This document shows, one piece after another, positions 33,773 to 43,028 of a stretch of DNA of 64,000 nucleotides; position 1 is the stretch's first letter, and each line of letters opens with the position of its first letter. The DNA comes from Bradyrhizobium lablabi (GTDB taxonomy: Bacteria; Pseudomonadota; Alphaproteobacteria; Rhizobiales; Xanthobacteraceae). The notes under the pieces were generated by a model. That model made no database searches, was not told the DNA's origin, and worked only from the letters and a program-made list of their open reading frames with translations. A program made the position numbers and the translations under genes. The DNA lies in NCBI RefSeq assembly GCF_018131005.1, contig NZ_JAFCJK010000013.1, positions 1 to 64,000 on the forward strand, read 5' to 3'.

Positions 33773-36700
33773 TCCGCGGCGGCCACTTGCGGCCGCTCGA
33801 CGTCGCCGCCGGTCTCGAGCTGCGGCTCGAGCTTGCGCCGCAGCCTGCGGTCGATACGGTCGAGATAGATGTAGATCACGGGCGTGATGAACAGCGTCAG
33901 CAGTTGCGATACGCAGAGGCCGCCGACCACGGCAACGCCGAGCGGCTGACGCAGTTCGGCGCCGGCGCCCGCGCCGAGCGCGATTGGCAACGTGCCGAAG
34001 ATCGCCGCGAAAGTCGTCATCATGATCGGCCGGAAGCGGAGCAGTGCGGCCTCGCGGATCGCGTGCTCGGCACTCAAGCCGACCCGGCGGCGCTCCAGCG
34101 CGAAGTCGACCATCATGATGGCGTTCTTCTTGACGATGCCGACCAGCATCACGATGCCGATCATCGCGATGACCGACAGCTCCATACCGAACAGCATCAG
34201 CGTCAGGATCGCGCCGATGCCGGCCGACGGCAGTCCGGAGATGATGGTGATCGGGTGGATGAAGCTCTCGTAGAGGATGCCGAGGATCACGAAGGCTGCG
34301 AACACCGCGGCGAGGATCAGCACGCCCTGCCCGCGCAGCGAATCCTGAAATACCTGCGCGGTCCCCGAAAAGCCCGTCGAGATCGTCGCCGGCAGGTTCG
34401 ACTTCTGCTCGAGCTCGGTGACCTGGTCGACCGCGTAGCCCAGCGAGTAGCCCGGCGCGAGGTTGAAAGAGATCGTCACCGCCGGCTGCTGGCCCTGGTG
34501 ATTGATCTGCAGCGGACCGACCGACGGCACGAGCTTCGCCACCGCGTCCAGCGGGATGGTCTGGCCGTTTCCGGTTTTCATGTAGAGCTTGGAGAGATCG
34601 GACGGGTCGACGCGGAACTGCGGCTGCGCCTCCAGAATGATCTGGTAGTCATTCGACGGCATGTAGATGGTGCCGATCTGCCGCGAGCCGAAGGCGTTGT
34701 AGAGCTGGTTGCGAACCTGGTCGACGGTGACGCCATAGACCGCCGCCTTCTCGCGGTCGATGTCGACCGTCATCTGCGGGTTCTTGATGTAGAGGTCGGT
34801 GGTGACGTCGAGCAGGCCCGGAATTTTCTCGATCTTGTCGCGCATCTCCGGCGCCAGGCGGTAGAGCGCTTCGGTATCGCCGCTCTGCATCACATACTGG
34901 TACTGGCTCTTGGAGATGCGGCCGCCGATATTGAGGTTCTGAATGCTCTGGAAGAACGCCTGCATGCCCGGAATCTGGCGAGCCTTGGCGCGCAGCCGGC
35001 CAACGACGACGGCCGCGCTGTCGCGGCTCTTCTGCGGCTTCAGCGCGATGAACAGGCGGCCGTAATTCGCGGTCGGGTTCGGGCCGCCGGAACCCACGGT
35101 GGAGTTGATGTAGTCGATCGCCGGATCGGTCTTCAGCACGTCGACCAGCGCCTGCTGGCGCACCTTCATGGCCTCGAAGGAGGTATCGGTCGCGGCTTCG
35201 GTCACGCCGATCAGGAAGCCAGTGTCTTCCTGGGGGAAGAAGCCCTTCGGCACGATCGCGTAGAGATAGATGGTGCCGCCGAGCGTTGCGAGCGTCACCG
35301 CGAGCATCAAGGCCTTCTTGGCCAGCACCCAGTCGAGCGCCCATTCATATGCGCGCAGCCAGGATTCGAACATCCGCTCAAAGACGCGGAGCACGATATT
35401 CGGCCGCTTGCTTGCATCATGGACGCGCAACACGCGGGCACACAGCATCGGCGTCAGCGTCAACGACACGAAGCCGGAGACGATGATCGCGACCGAAATC
35501 GTCACGGCGAATTCACGGAACACGCGGCCGACGATGCCGCCCATCAGCAGCACCGGGATGAACACGGCGATCAGCGAGAAGGTGATCGAGATGATGGTGA
35601 AGCCGATTTCCCGGGCGCCCTTCAGCGCCGCCTCATACGGCTTCATGCCGTGCTCGATATGGCGGACGATGTTCTCGAGCATGACGATGGCGTCGTCGAC
35701 CACGAAGCCGACCGAGAGTGTGAGCGCCAGCAGCGTCATGTTGTTGATGGAATAGTCCAGCGCGTACATCGCCGCGCAGGTGCCGAACAGCGAGATCGGC
35801 ACCGCGAGTGCCGGGATGAACGTCGCCGAAGCCGAGCGCAGGAACAGGAAGATCACCAGGATCACCAGCGCGACCGCGATCAGCAGAGTCTCCTCGACGT
35901 CGCTAACGGCCTGCCGGACCGAGATCGAGCGATCCATCATGACCCGCATGGTCACCGACGGGGGGATTGCCGCGCGCAGCGTCGGCAGTTTTGCCAGCAC
36001 GGAGTCGACCACGGCGACGGTATTGGCGTCCGGCTGCTTCTGGATCGCGAGCACGATGGCGCGCTCGTCGTTCATCCAGGTTGCAATCTTGTCGTTCTCG
36101 ACGCTGTCATAGACCTTGGCGATCTCGTCCAGCCGGACCGGCGAGCCGTTGCGCCAGGCGACGTAGATGTGGCGGTAGTCGGCCGCCTTGTCCATCTGGC
36201 CGGAGGCCTGCAACGCCACGTCCTGCTTCGGACCGTTCAGCGTACCGACCGGGGTCGAGGAATTGGCGCGCGAGACCGCGGCGCGGATGTCTTCCATCGA
36301 GACCCCGCGCGCGGCCGCCGCCTCGGGATCGGCCTGGACGCGGATGGCGAACTTTTGCGCGCCGTAGATCAGCACCTGCGCGACGCCTGGAAGCTGCGAC
36401 AGCGCCTGCCCGATCGTGATGTCGCCATACTCGTTAACCGCCGACAGCGGCAGGGTCGCCGAACTCAGGGCCACGAACAGCACCGGGAAATCCGCCGGAT
36501 TCACTTTGCGGAAGCTCGGCGGGATCGTCATTTCGATCGGCAGGCGGCGCTGCGCGATGGTCAGCGCGGTCTGCACGTCGAGCGCGGCGGCGTCGATGTT
36601 GCGGTTGAGGTCGAACTGGATGGTGATGACGCTCGTACCCTGCGAGGAATTCGAGGACATCGAGGAGATGCCGGCGATCGTCGAGAGCTGGCGCTCGATG

Positions 36701-36897
36701 ATGCCGGCGACCGAGGCCGCCATCGTATCGGCACTGGCGCCCGGCAGGGTCGCGGTTACGGCGATGGTCGGAAAGTCCACCCTCGGCAGCGCGGAGACCG
36801 GCAGCAGGCGGAAGCCAAACACGCCGAATGCGATGATCGACGCCGTAATCAGCGTCGTCATCACCGGGCGGCGGATGCAGAGCTCGGAGAGCGTCAT
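33769..36897 (-). CDS. RND multidrug efflux permease, HAE1/MdtBC type
   Basis: Proton-driven inner-membrane pump of tripartite efflux systems. The 1042 residues begin MTLSELCIRRPVMTTLI and show the two-fold RND plan with 12 membrane helices and two periplasmic loops. The proton-relay helix reads LALTLSVGFVVDDAIVMLEN (paired Asp). LPRVDFPTIAVTATLPGASADTM and HIEHGMKPYEAALKGAREIG resemble MdtB/MdtC subfamilies. The partner adaptor gene starts upstream with a 4-nt gap. No outer-membrane factor gene is in the operon, so a TolC-like channel must come from elsewhere. Confidence 0.93.
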   Translation of the reverse strand: MTLSELCIRRPVMTTLITASIIAFGVFGFRLLPVSALPRVDFPTIAVTATLPGASADTMAASVAGIIERQLSTIAGISSMSSNSSQGTSVITIQFDLNRNIDAAALDVQTALTIAQRRLPIEMTIPPSFRKVNPADFPVLFVALSSATLPLSAVNEYGDITIGQALSQLPGVAQVLIYGAQKFAIRVQADPEAAAARGVSMEDIRAAVSRANSSTPVGTLNGPKQDVALQASGQMDKAADYRHIYVAWRNGSPVRLDEIAKVYDSVENDKIATWMNDERAIVLAIQKQPDANTVAVVDSVLAKLPTLRAAIPPSVTMRVMMDRSISVRQAVSDVEETLLIAVALVILVIFLFLRSASATFIPALAVPISLFGTCAAMYALDYSINNMTLLALTLSVGFVVDDAIVMLENIVRHIEHGMKPYEAALKGAREIGFTIISITFSLIAVFIPVLLMGGIVGRVFREFAVTISVAIIVSGFVSLTLTPMLCARVLRVHDASKRPNIVLRVFERMFESWLRAYEWALDWVLAKKALMLAVTLATLGGTIYLYAIVPKGFFPQEDTGFLIGVTEAATDTSFEAMKVRQQALVDVLKTDPAIDYINSTVGSGGPNPTANYGRLFIALKPQKSRDSAAVVVGRLRAKARQIPGMQAFFQSIQNLNIGGRISKSQYQYVMQSGDTEALYRLAPEMRDKIEKIPGLLDVTTDLYIKNPQMTVDIDREKAAVYGVTVDQVRNQLYNAFGSRQIGTIYMPSNDYQIILEAQPQFRVDPSDLSKLYMKTGNGQTIPLDAVAKLVPSVGPLQINHQGQQPAVTISFNLAPGYSLGYAVDQVTELEQKSNLPATISTGFSGTAQVFQDSLRGQGVLILAAVFAAFVILGILYESFIHPITIISGLPSAGIGAILTLMLFGMELSVIAMIGIVMLVGIVKKNAIMMVDFALERRRVGLSAEHAIREAALLRFRPIMMTTFAAIFGTLPIALGAGAGAELRQPLGVAVVGGLCVSQLLTLFITPVIYIYLDRIDRRLRRKLEPQLETGGDVERPQVAAAE

Positions 36898-36901
36898 GGC
36901 T

Positions 36902-38032
36902 CTAAGCTCCGGCCTTCTTCGCGCGCGGCTCGACGCGCGTGCCGTCCGACAGCAGGAGCTGGCCGTCGACGACGACGCTTTCGTCGCCCGACAATCCCTC
37001 TGAGATCACCGAATTGCCCTGGGAGGTGCGATCGACCTTGACCGGCCGCACCTTGGCGACGCCGTCCGTGACGACGAAAACGAAATTGCCGTTCTGGCTG
37101 CGCTGGACCGCGACCGTTGGAACCACGACCGAGTCCTCGCTACGGATGATCAGCTTGGTCTGCACGATCGTGCCCGGCCACAGCGTTTCGCTGGCGTTGT
37201 TCATGACGCCGCGCACAGTAACCATGCCAGTGGTCGCATCGACGGTGTTTTCAACCATGGCGACCTTGCCGTCTTCGGAGCGCTGGTGGCCCGGAATGGT
37301 GGCGATCACCCTTGAAGCGCCCTTGCCCATGGCTTCGCGCAGGTCGACCAGCGCGCGCTGGGGAATGGCAAAGGTGACGTAGACCGGCGCCATCTGGTTG
37401 ATGACGGCGAGCGGCTGGGTGTCGGCGGGGCGCACGAAGTTCCCGACCTTGACATTGGCGGCGCTGATCCGGCCCGCGAACGGTGCGCGGATGACTGTGT
37501 AGCTCTTCTGGACGCGCAGATTGTCCAGCGCCGACTGGTCGGCCTTGATGGTGCCGATCAGGATGTCGGACTGGGTCTTGGCGTTGTCGACGTTGACCTG
37601 GGTGGTCGCGCCCTTGCCGACGAGATCGCTGTAGCGACGCAGGTCGCGTTGCGCGCCTTCGAGCTGTGCACGGTCCCTGGCGAGGACGCCCTCCGCCTGC
37701 TCGATCTGGGCGTCGATCTGGCGCGCGTCGAGCATGAACAGGAGGTCACCCTCGTTGACCTTGGCGCCGTCTTCGAAATGAACGGAGACGATGGTCGTCT
37801 CCAACCGCGACTTCAGCGCGACGCTGGAGATCGGCGTCACCATCCCGATGGCATCGACATCGACGGGCACTGACTTCCGTTCCGCCTTGGCGAGTTCAAC
37901 GGAAACGAGACGAGGCCGCTGTGGCCCCTGTGCAGTGGCGGTGCCGCCCATCCATGACAATCGGGTGTAAGCCGCCCCGGCCGCAATGCCGAGCACGGCA
38001 ACAATCAAAACCAAAGTACGTCTTTTTTTCAT
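36902..38032 (-). CDS. RND efflux periplasmic adaptor
   Basis: Membrane fusion protein joining the RND pump to an outer-membrane channel. The 376 residues have an N-terminal anchor (TLVLIVAVLGIAAGAAYTRL), barrel and lipoyl segments (VDVDAIGMVTPISSVALKSRL, FEDGAKVNEGDLLFMLDARQ), a short alpha-hairpin (about 115-170), and VIRAPFAGRISAANVKVGNFV. First gene of the operon; the promoter lies in the 155-nt divergent gap with xth, which contains a CCGCACA-N22-TGTGCGG inverted repeat at 38132-38167. No local regulator gene is seen. Confidence 0.92.
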   Translation of the reverse strand: MKKRRTLVLIVAVLGIAAGAAYTRLSWMGGTATAQGPQRPRLVSVELAKAERKSVPVDVDAIGMVTPISSVALKSRLETTIVSVHFEDGAKVNEGDLLFMLDARQIDAQIEQAEGVLARDRAQLEGAQRDLRRYSDLVGKGATTQVNVDNAKTQSDILIGTIKADQSALDNLRVQKSYTVIRAPFAGRISAANVKVGNFVRPADTQPLAVINQMAPVYVTFAIPQRALVDLREAMGKGASRVIATIPGHQRSEDGKVAMVENTVDATTGMVTVRGVMNNASETLWPGTIVQTKLIIRSEDSVVVPTVAVQRSQNGNFVFVVTDGVAKVRPVKVDRTSQGNSVISEGLSGDESVVVDGQLLLSDGTRVEPRAKKAGA

Positions 38033-38187
38033 AGTTTTTCACGTCCGTCGCCCATGCAGACCGGGACGGCTCGTCACTCCCCCTTTGACGCGATTGTTGC
38101 GCCTTATTTCTAGAGGGTTAGCACAGGCTGACCGCACATGGTATGCCACCTAAGTGAAATTGTGCGGCTACCATCCGGATCATTTGC

Positions 38188-38979
38188 ATGCGCATCGCTA
38201 CGTGGAACGTCAATTCGATCCGGCAACGGCTCGAACCGCTGCTGAGCTGGCTTAAAGAATGCTCCCCCGACATCGTCTGCCTGCAGGAGACCAAATGCGT
38301 CGACGACGCCTTTCCGCGGTTTGAACTCGAAGCGCTAGGCTACAACGTGGCCACGCACGGCCAGAAGACCTTCAACGGCGTAGCGCTGCTCTCCAAGTTG
38401 CCATTCGACGAGACCAAGTCGGGGCTCGCCGGCGACGACGAGGATGCCCATGCACGTTTCCTGGAGGGCGTCGTCACGCTGAAGCAAGGCGTAATGCGGG
38501 TCGCCTGCCTTTATCTGCCCAACGGCAACCCGCCGAATACGGACAAATATCCATATAAACTCAAGTGGATGTCCCGGCTTGTTGAGTACTCAAGAGAACG
38601 GCTTAGGGCCGAGGAGCCGCTGGTTCTGGCCGGCGACTTCAACGTCATCCCCGCCGCCCGGGATGTCTACAATCCCCAAGGCTGGATCGACGATGCGCTG
38701 TTCCGTCCGGCCACCCGGGAGGCCTTCCAATCGCTGCTCGGCCTTGGCCTCACCGACGCCTTGCGCGCGGTCAATGACGAGCCCGGTCAGTACACGTTCT
38801 GGGATTACCAAGCCGGTGCCTGGCAGAAGAACTGGGGCCTCCGGATCGACCATCTGCTGATGTCGCCGCAGGCGACCGACCGCCTGATGAGCGTCGGGAT
38901 CGACAGCTATGTCCGCGGTTGGGAAAAGCCTTCCGACCACGTCCCGGTCTGGGCCGACCTCGATTTCGAGACTGCGTGA
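38188..38979 (+). CDS. xth: exodeoxyribonuclease III / AP endonuclease
   Basis: Mg2+-dependent DNA repair nuclease cutting at abasic sites. The 263 residues contain WNVNSIRQRLEPLLSWL, CLQETKCVDD, the catalytic LAGDFNVIPAARDVY, WGLRIDHLLMS and the terminal SDHVPVWADL with the active-site Asp-His. Full length. Divergent from the efflux operon, and followed by a palindromic repeat that separates it from the convergent ExoR-like gene. Confidence 0.96.
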   Translation: MRIATWNVNSIRQRLEPLLSWLKECSPDIVCLQETKCVDDAFPRFELEALGYNVATHGQKTFNGVALLSKLPFDETKSGLAGDDEDAHARFLEGVVTLKQGVMRVACLYLPNGNPPNTDKYPYKLKWMSRLVEYSRERLRAEEPLVLAGDFNVIPAARDVYNPQGWIDDALFRPATREAFQSLLGLGLTDALRAVNDEPGQYTFWDYQAGAWQKNWGLRIDHLLMSPQATDRLMSVGIDSYVRGWEKPSDHVPVWADLDFETA

Positions 38980-38994
38980 GCTGTCGCCCCCAAT

Positions 38995-39086
38995 AGCGCT
39001 TCAAGCGGAGTGGATACCGGTTCGCGTGAAGAAAACGCGCCAGAACAAGACCCCAGAGCTTCGGTTCTGATTCAATCAGAACCGAT
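38995..39086. repeat. dispersed palindromic repeat, family A copy 2
   Basis: Starts with AGCGCTTCAAGCGGAGTGG, contains CCGGTTCGCGTGAAGAAAACGCG and ends with a perfect palindrome, TCGGTTCTGATT and its complement around one C (39061-39085). It matches the copy at 20375-20466 in order and length. It lies between convergent xth and the ExoR-like gene and probably terminates both. Confidence 0.75.
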
Positions 39087-39092
39087 AACCCC

Positions 39093-39932
39093 CTAGTCTC
39101 GGCGGCCCTGCACCCAGTGCTCGAGCATCTGCAGCGCTGTCGCCCGATCGTCGTCGGAGGCCTTGGCAAAGGCGCGGTTGTAGCTTTCCTTGATCCAGGT
39201 CTCGTCAGCTGCAGCGCTGTCGCGCGCTAGTGTCAGCCACATCAGGCCGCGCGCCCGCTGCGGCGGCAGGCGGTCGCCGTTGAACAGCATCTGGCCGAGC
39301 AGCGCCTGGGCCTGATGCTGGCCCTTCTGGGCGGCGAGGCCGAGCCAGCGCGCGCCATAGCGGAAATCGTCCCGCGAAGCGTCAGGCGTCTTTAAATACA
39401 GCCTGGCAAGGTCGTATTGGGCGTCTGCATTCCCGAAATAGGAAGCGGCATAAGAGAACATCTCCCGCGCGCGCTCGGTGTCTGGCTTCACCTTGGAGTT
39501 CGGGATGCCACTCAGATAGTACCGGCCGAGCGCAACGAACGCGTTGGCCACGACCGAGGCCTGCGGCGCCGTGGGGTTATCCTCGGCATGCGCATTGGCG
39601 ATGCGGCTGAAATATTCGAACGCCCGCAGGTCATCCTGGGCGACACCGTCACCGTCGGCGTACATCTTGCCGAGCTTCCACTGCGCCACCGGGTGACCGC
39701 CCTCGGCGGCGTATTGCAGCGAGGTCAGGGAGTTGGGCGAGGTCGCCACGGGTGCGACAGGTGCTGCAACCGCCCGCTTCAGGGGCACAGCCGCACCCGG
39801 CTGGGGCGAAACAACGGGAAGAGTTGCTGCATCCTGCGGATTGAGCGGGGCTCCGTCGAATCCGAATCCGGGGCCCGCCATCGGGATGGCCCCTAACGCA
39901 AACGCCAATATCGTACGCCTAAACGTCCGCAT
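39093..39932 (-). CDS. ExoR-like periplasmic Sel1-repeat protein
   Basis: A 279-residue exported protein with a signal peptide (RTILAFALGAIPMAGPGFGF) and Sel1-like repeats: AAEGGHPVAQWKLGKMYADGDGVAQDD, GRYYLSGIPNSKVKPDTERAR, NADAQYDLARLYLKTPDA and HQAQALLGQMLFNG. Order and wording track rhizobial ExoR, the periplasmic inhibitor of the ExoS-ChvI two-component system that controls exopolysaccharide and motility. The start MRTFRRT at 39932 lies inside the end of ilvD (14-nt overlap), so translation is probably coupled. Orthology to ExoR is inferred from motif similarity only. Confidence 0.75.
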   Translation of the reverse strand: MRTFRRTILAFALGAIPMAGPGFGFDGAPLNPQDAATLPVVSPQPGAAVPLKRAVAAPVAPVATSPNSLTSLQYAAEGGHPVAQWKLGKMYADGDGVAQDDLRAFEYFSRIANAHAEDNPTAPQASVVANAFVALGRYYLSGIPNSKVKPDTERAREMFSYAASYFGNADAQYDLARLYLKTPDASRDDFRYGARWLGLAAQKGQHQAQALLGQMLFNGDRLPPQRARGLMWLTLARDSAAADETWIKESYNRAFAKASDDDRATALQMLEHWVQGRRD

Positions 39933-41643
39933 AACACTGCTTCTCGTGCGCGCCACCCGGATGGGTGACAGCGCCATCCACCGCCGGCCCCACTTGCTCG
40001 GCATATTTCCACAGCGCACCAGTCGTGTGGTTTGTCGCGCGAGGGGCCCATTTGGTCTTACGATTTGCGAGCTCGGCATCGCTCAATTTTACGTTAAGAG
40101 ATCCGGCCTCGGCGTCGATCTCGATGATGTCGCCGTCCTGCAACAGTCCGATCGGTCCGCCGACCGCCGCTTCCGGCCCGATATGGCCGATGCAGAAGCC
40201 CCGGGTGGCGCCGGAAAACCGGCCATCTGTGATCAGGGCGACCTTGCCGCCCATGCCCTGCCCGGTCAGCGCCGCCGTGGTCGCCAGCATTTCCCGCATG
40301 CCGGGGCCGCCCTTCGGGCCCTCATAGCGGATGACGATGACTTCGCCTTCCTTGTAGGTGCGCTTCTGAACGGCCTCGAAGGCGTCTTCCTCGCGGTCGA
40401 AGCAACGGGCCGGGCCCGTAAACTTCAGATTGGACATTCCCGCGACCTTCACGATCGCACCCTCCGGAGCGAGATTACCCTTTAGCCCGACAACGCCACC
40501 TGTCACGGTGATCGGCTTGTCGGCGGGCCGCACCACGTCCTGGTGCGAATTCCATTTCACGCTTTTGAGGTTTTCGGCGATCGTCCGGCCCGTGACGGTT
40601 AAGCAATCCCCGTGCAGGTGGCCATTATCGAGCAGCGTCTTCATCAGCAGCGGAATGCCACCAACCTCGAACATGTCTTTGGCAACATAACGGCCACCCG
40701 GCTTCAAATCCGCGACGTAAGGAGTCTTTTTGAAGATTTCGGCAACGTCGAACAGGTTGAACTTGATGCCGCACTCGTGCGCGATCGCCGGCAAGTGCAA
40801 TGCAGCATTGGTCGAGCCCCCGGAGGCCGCCACCACGGCCGCTGCATTCTCCAAGGCCTTGCGGGTAACGATATCCCGCGGACGGATGTTCTTGGCGATC
40901 AGCTCCATTACCTGCTCGCCTGCGGCAGCGCAGAAGGAGTCGCGGATCTCGTAAGGCGCAGGCGCCCCGGCAGAATACGGGAGCGCGAGCCCGATGGCTT
41001 CCGAGACGGTCGCCATGGTGTTGGCGGTGAACTGGGCGCCGCAGGCGCCGGCCGAGGGGCACGCTACCCGCTCAATCTCGTCGAGATCGGCATCCGACAT
41101 CGCCCCGACCGAATGCTTGCCCACCGCCTCGAACATGTCCTGCACCGTGACCGGCTGACCGCGGAAGCTGCCCGGCAGGATCGAGCCGCCATAGATGAAA
41201 ATCGAGGGCACGTTGAGACGGACCATGGCCATCATCATGCCCGGCAGCGACTTGTCGCAGCCGGCGAGCCCCACGAGGGCGTCATAGGCGTGACCGCGCA
41301 CGGTCAACTCGACTGAGTCGGCGATGCATTCGCGCGACGGCAGCGAGGAGCGCATGCCGTCATGGCCCATGGCGATGCCATCGGTGACCGTGATGGTGCA
41401 AAATTCGCGCGGCGTGCCGCCGGCAGCGGCAACCCCCTTCTTCACCGCCTGCGCCTGACGCATCAGCGAGATGTTGCAGGGCGCGGCTTCGTTCCAGCAT
41501 GAAGCAACGCCGACAAAGGGTTGATGAATCTGGGCTGTTGTCAGCCCCATGGCGTAAAGATAGGAGCGATGCGGCGCGCGTTCGGGCCCCTCCGTCACGT
41601 GACGGCTCGGCAACCTGCCTTTGATGTTCGTCTTGGCGTCCAT
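39919..41643 (-). CDS. ilvD: dihydroxy-acid dehydratase
   Basis: Fe-S enzyme dehydrating 2,3-dihydroxy acids to 2-oxo acids in valine, isoleucine and leucine synthesis. The 574 residues contain GVASCWNEAAPCN, ITVTDGIAMGHDGMRSSLPS, VGLAGCDKSLPGMMMAM, VACPSAGACGAQFTANTM and the C-terminal LITDGRFSGATRGFCIGH. The cysteines of CDK and GACG are cluster ligands. Full length. Its last codons overlap the start of the ExoR-like gene. Confidence 0.97.
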   Translation of the reverse strand: MDAKTNIKGRLPSRHVTEGPERAPHRSYLYAMGLTTAQIHQPFVGVASCWNEAAPCNISLMRQAQAVKKGVAAAGGTPREFCTITVTDGIAMGHDGMRSSLPSRECIADSVELTVRGHAYDALVGLAGCDKSLPGMMMAMVRLNVPSIFIYGGSILPGSFRGQPVTVQDMFEAVGKHSVGAMSDADLDEIERVACPSAGACGAQFTANTMATVSEAIGLALPYSAGAPAPYEIRDSFCAAAGEQVMELIAKNIRPRDIVTRKALENAAAVVAASGGSTNAALHLPAIAHECGIKFNLFDVAEIFKKTPYVADLKPGGRYVAKDMFEVGGIPLLMKTLLDNGHLHGDCLTVTGRTIAENLKSVKWNSHQDVVRPADKPITVTGGVVGLKGNLAPEGAIVKVAGMSNLKFTGPARCFDREEDAFEAVQKRTYKEGEVIVIRYEGPKGGPGMREMLATTAALTGQGMGGKVALITDGRFSGATRGFCIGHIGPEAAVGGPIGLLQDGDIIEIDAEAGSLNVKLSDAELANRKTKWAPRATNHTTGALWKYAEQVGPAVDGAVTHPGGAHEKQCYADV

Positions 41644-41950
41644 CGCGCACCTGTTTGCCAGCCCGTCTTCTTAGAACGCCGGAACATCAAAAATCTTCCG
41701 TCGTCGTGACGCTTTGGCGTATCAACCTTATGGAACATGATCTCATAGAAGGGTGTGGCCAAAAAGCGGCGCGTGGCCCCTCCGGCTGTGGCCAAGGTCA
41801 AATGTTTCACGAAGTGTGGCTGCGACGCAACGACCGTGGCTGTGATGCAACCATCTATTACTAAGTCTTATTAAATTCACCGGCGATTAGATCGCACTCA
41901 GAATGCGCTCTTGGCGGTTGAATAGGCAGGTTCCGCAGGGATTGCCTCGG
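41644..41950. other. ilvD upstream region
   Basis: This 307-nt gap carries the ilvD promoter. No gene is supported. Its centre contains several TGTGGC/CGTGGC elements and a 20-nt tandem imperfect repeat at 41816-41855, followed by an AT-rich patch (41856-41885). Confidence 0.45.
41816..41855. repeat. two tandem 20-nt imperfect repeats upstream of ilvD
   Basis: GTGGCTGCGACGCAACGACC is followed directly by GTGGCTGTGATGCAACCATC, 16 of 20 positions identical. Equal 20-nt phasing puts the two motifs on nearly the same DNA face, as in tandem activator sites. They lie 173-212 nt before the ilvD start. Confidence 0.45.
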
Positions 41951-42811
41951 TCACGGATAGCCATCGCCTGGCGTTTCAACGCGCACCACATCAATACGCG
42001 ACACGGACTTGCCCTTCCGCAACTCCTCATAGGACGTCGCCGCGCTCAGGCAGAACAGCGTCCGCCTGTCCGCGCCACCCAGCGCACAGGCGAGCGCGCG
42101 GCGGCCAGGGACAGCGATGCGCCCGCACTCCTCGCCGTCGCGACCGATCCGGATGAAGGCGTCACTGGTGAAGGATGCGACCCAAACCGCGCCGTCGCGA
42201 TCGAGGCAGATGCCGTCGGGATCGGTCATGCGGCCGAACCGCCCGCGCAAGCGCAGACCGCCGTCAGGAGCGATGTCGTACTCGGCAAGGCACGCGCCAT
42301 CCATTTCGGCAACGACGAGCCGGCTGTGATCGGAGCATACCGCCATGCCGTTGGGAAAGCGCAATCCTGCGGCGACAATGCGCGTGGTGCCGTCGGGCAT
42401 CACGAGGATGATGCGGCCAACAGCGCCGCGGCTATCCGGCGGCGGCAGATCGAAGCCGAGATCGCCGACATAGGCACGCCCCTGCCCGTCGATGATCATG
42501 TCATCGATCGTACCGGTGGCGATCGCTGAGAGATCTGCATAGAGCGAGAGTCTTCCGCCCGCGAATCTCAGGAGGCGCTTTCTGAACATCGTCAGCACGA
42601 CGATGTCGCCGTTCGGCAGCACGCCGAGACCGCACGGCGTGTCGTCGGTGATAACGGCATGCTCCCGCAGATCGCCCGATGGGCTGATGCTGAGCAGCCT
42701 CTTCGCCATGCAGTCAACAAACCACAGCCGGCCGTCGTGCCAGCGCGGGCCTTCGAAATAACGACCGCCATCGAGGATGGTTTTCGGTTGCGCCTCATTA
42801 GCCTCATTCAT
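41951..42811 (-). CDS. SMP-30/gluconolactonase-family protein
   Basis: A 286-residue six-bladed beta-propeller of the SMP-30/Gnl/LRE family, whose members hydrolyse sugar lactones or act as Ca2+-dependent esterases. Visible landmarks are YFEGPRWHDGRLWFVDC with the metal-ligand Glu, TIDDMIIDGQGRAYVGDLGF, RFPNGMAVCSDHSRLVVAEM with the ligand Asn, and TDPDGICLDRDGAVWVASF with the ligand Asp. No signal peptide. The start MNEANEAQ at 42811 has AAGGAC upstream; the longer frame lacks support. Substrate unknown. Confidence 0.85.
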   Translation of the reverse strand: MNEANEAQPKTILDGGRYFEGPRWHDGRLWFVDCMAKRLLSISPSGDLREHAVITDDTPCGLGVLPNGDIVVLTMFRKRLLRFAGGRLSLYADLSAIATGTIDDMIIDGQGRAYVGDLGFDLPPPDSRGAVGRIILVMPDGTTRIVAAGLRFPNGMAVCSDHSRLVVAEMDGACLAEYDIAPDGGLRLRGRFGRMTDPDGICLDRDGAVWVASFTSDAFIRIGRDGEECGRIAVPGRRALACALGGADRRTLFCLSAATSYEELRKGKSVSRIDVVRVETPGDGYP

Positions 42812-43028
42812 CGTGTCGGCGTCCTTCACTCTCACACTGTGGACTTGAACATTGCGGAACCCGTCAGCAAAGTTCCATTGCTCGGGAGTTCCATTTCCGC
42901 GGCGTTTTCCTCGCGTTGTTGCCCAAGCGCGACAGTTGTGAATCAACAATGTGGTAGCGTGCGGTTGCTCAAGCCGCATGTATTGCGATCTTGGTTTGTG
43001 CTGATGGTTTTCGCAGGGGGACCATGGA

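Noticed and set aside
33712..37041. 1109-residue open frame on the plus strand opposite the RND permease and adaptor
   Set aside because: It mirrors two clear RND genes on the other strand. Its composition is dominated by Arg, Asp, His and Gly, as expected of antisense frames in GC-rich DNA.
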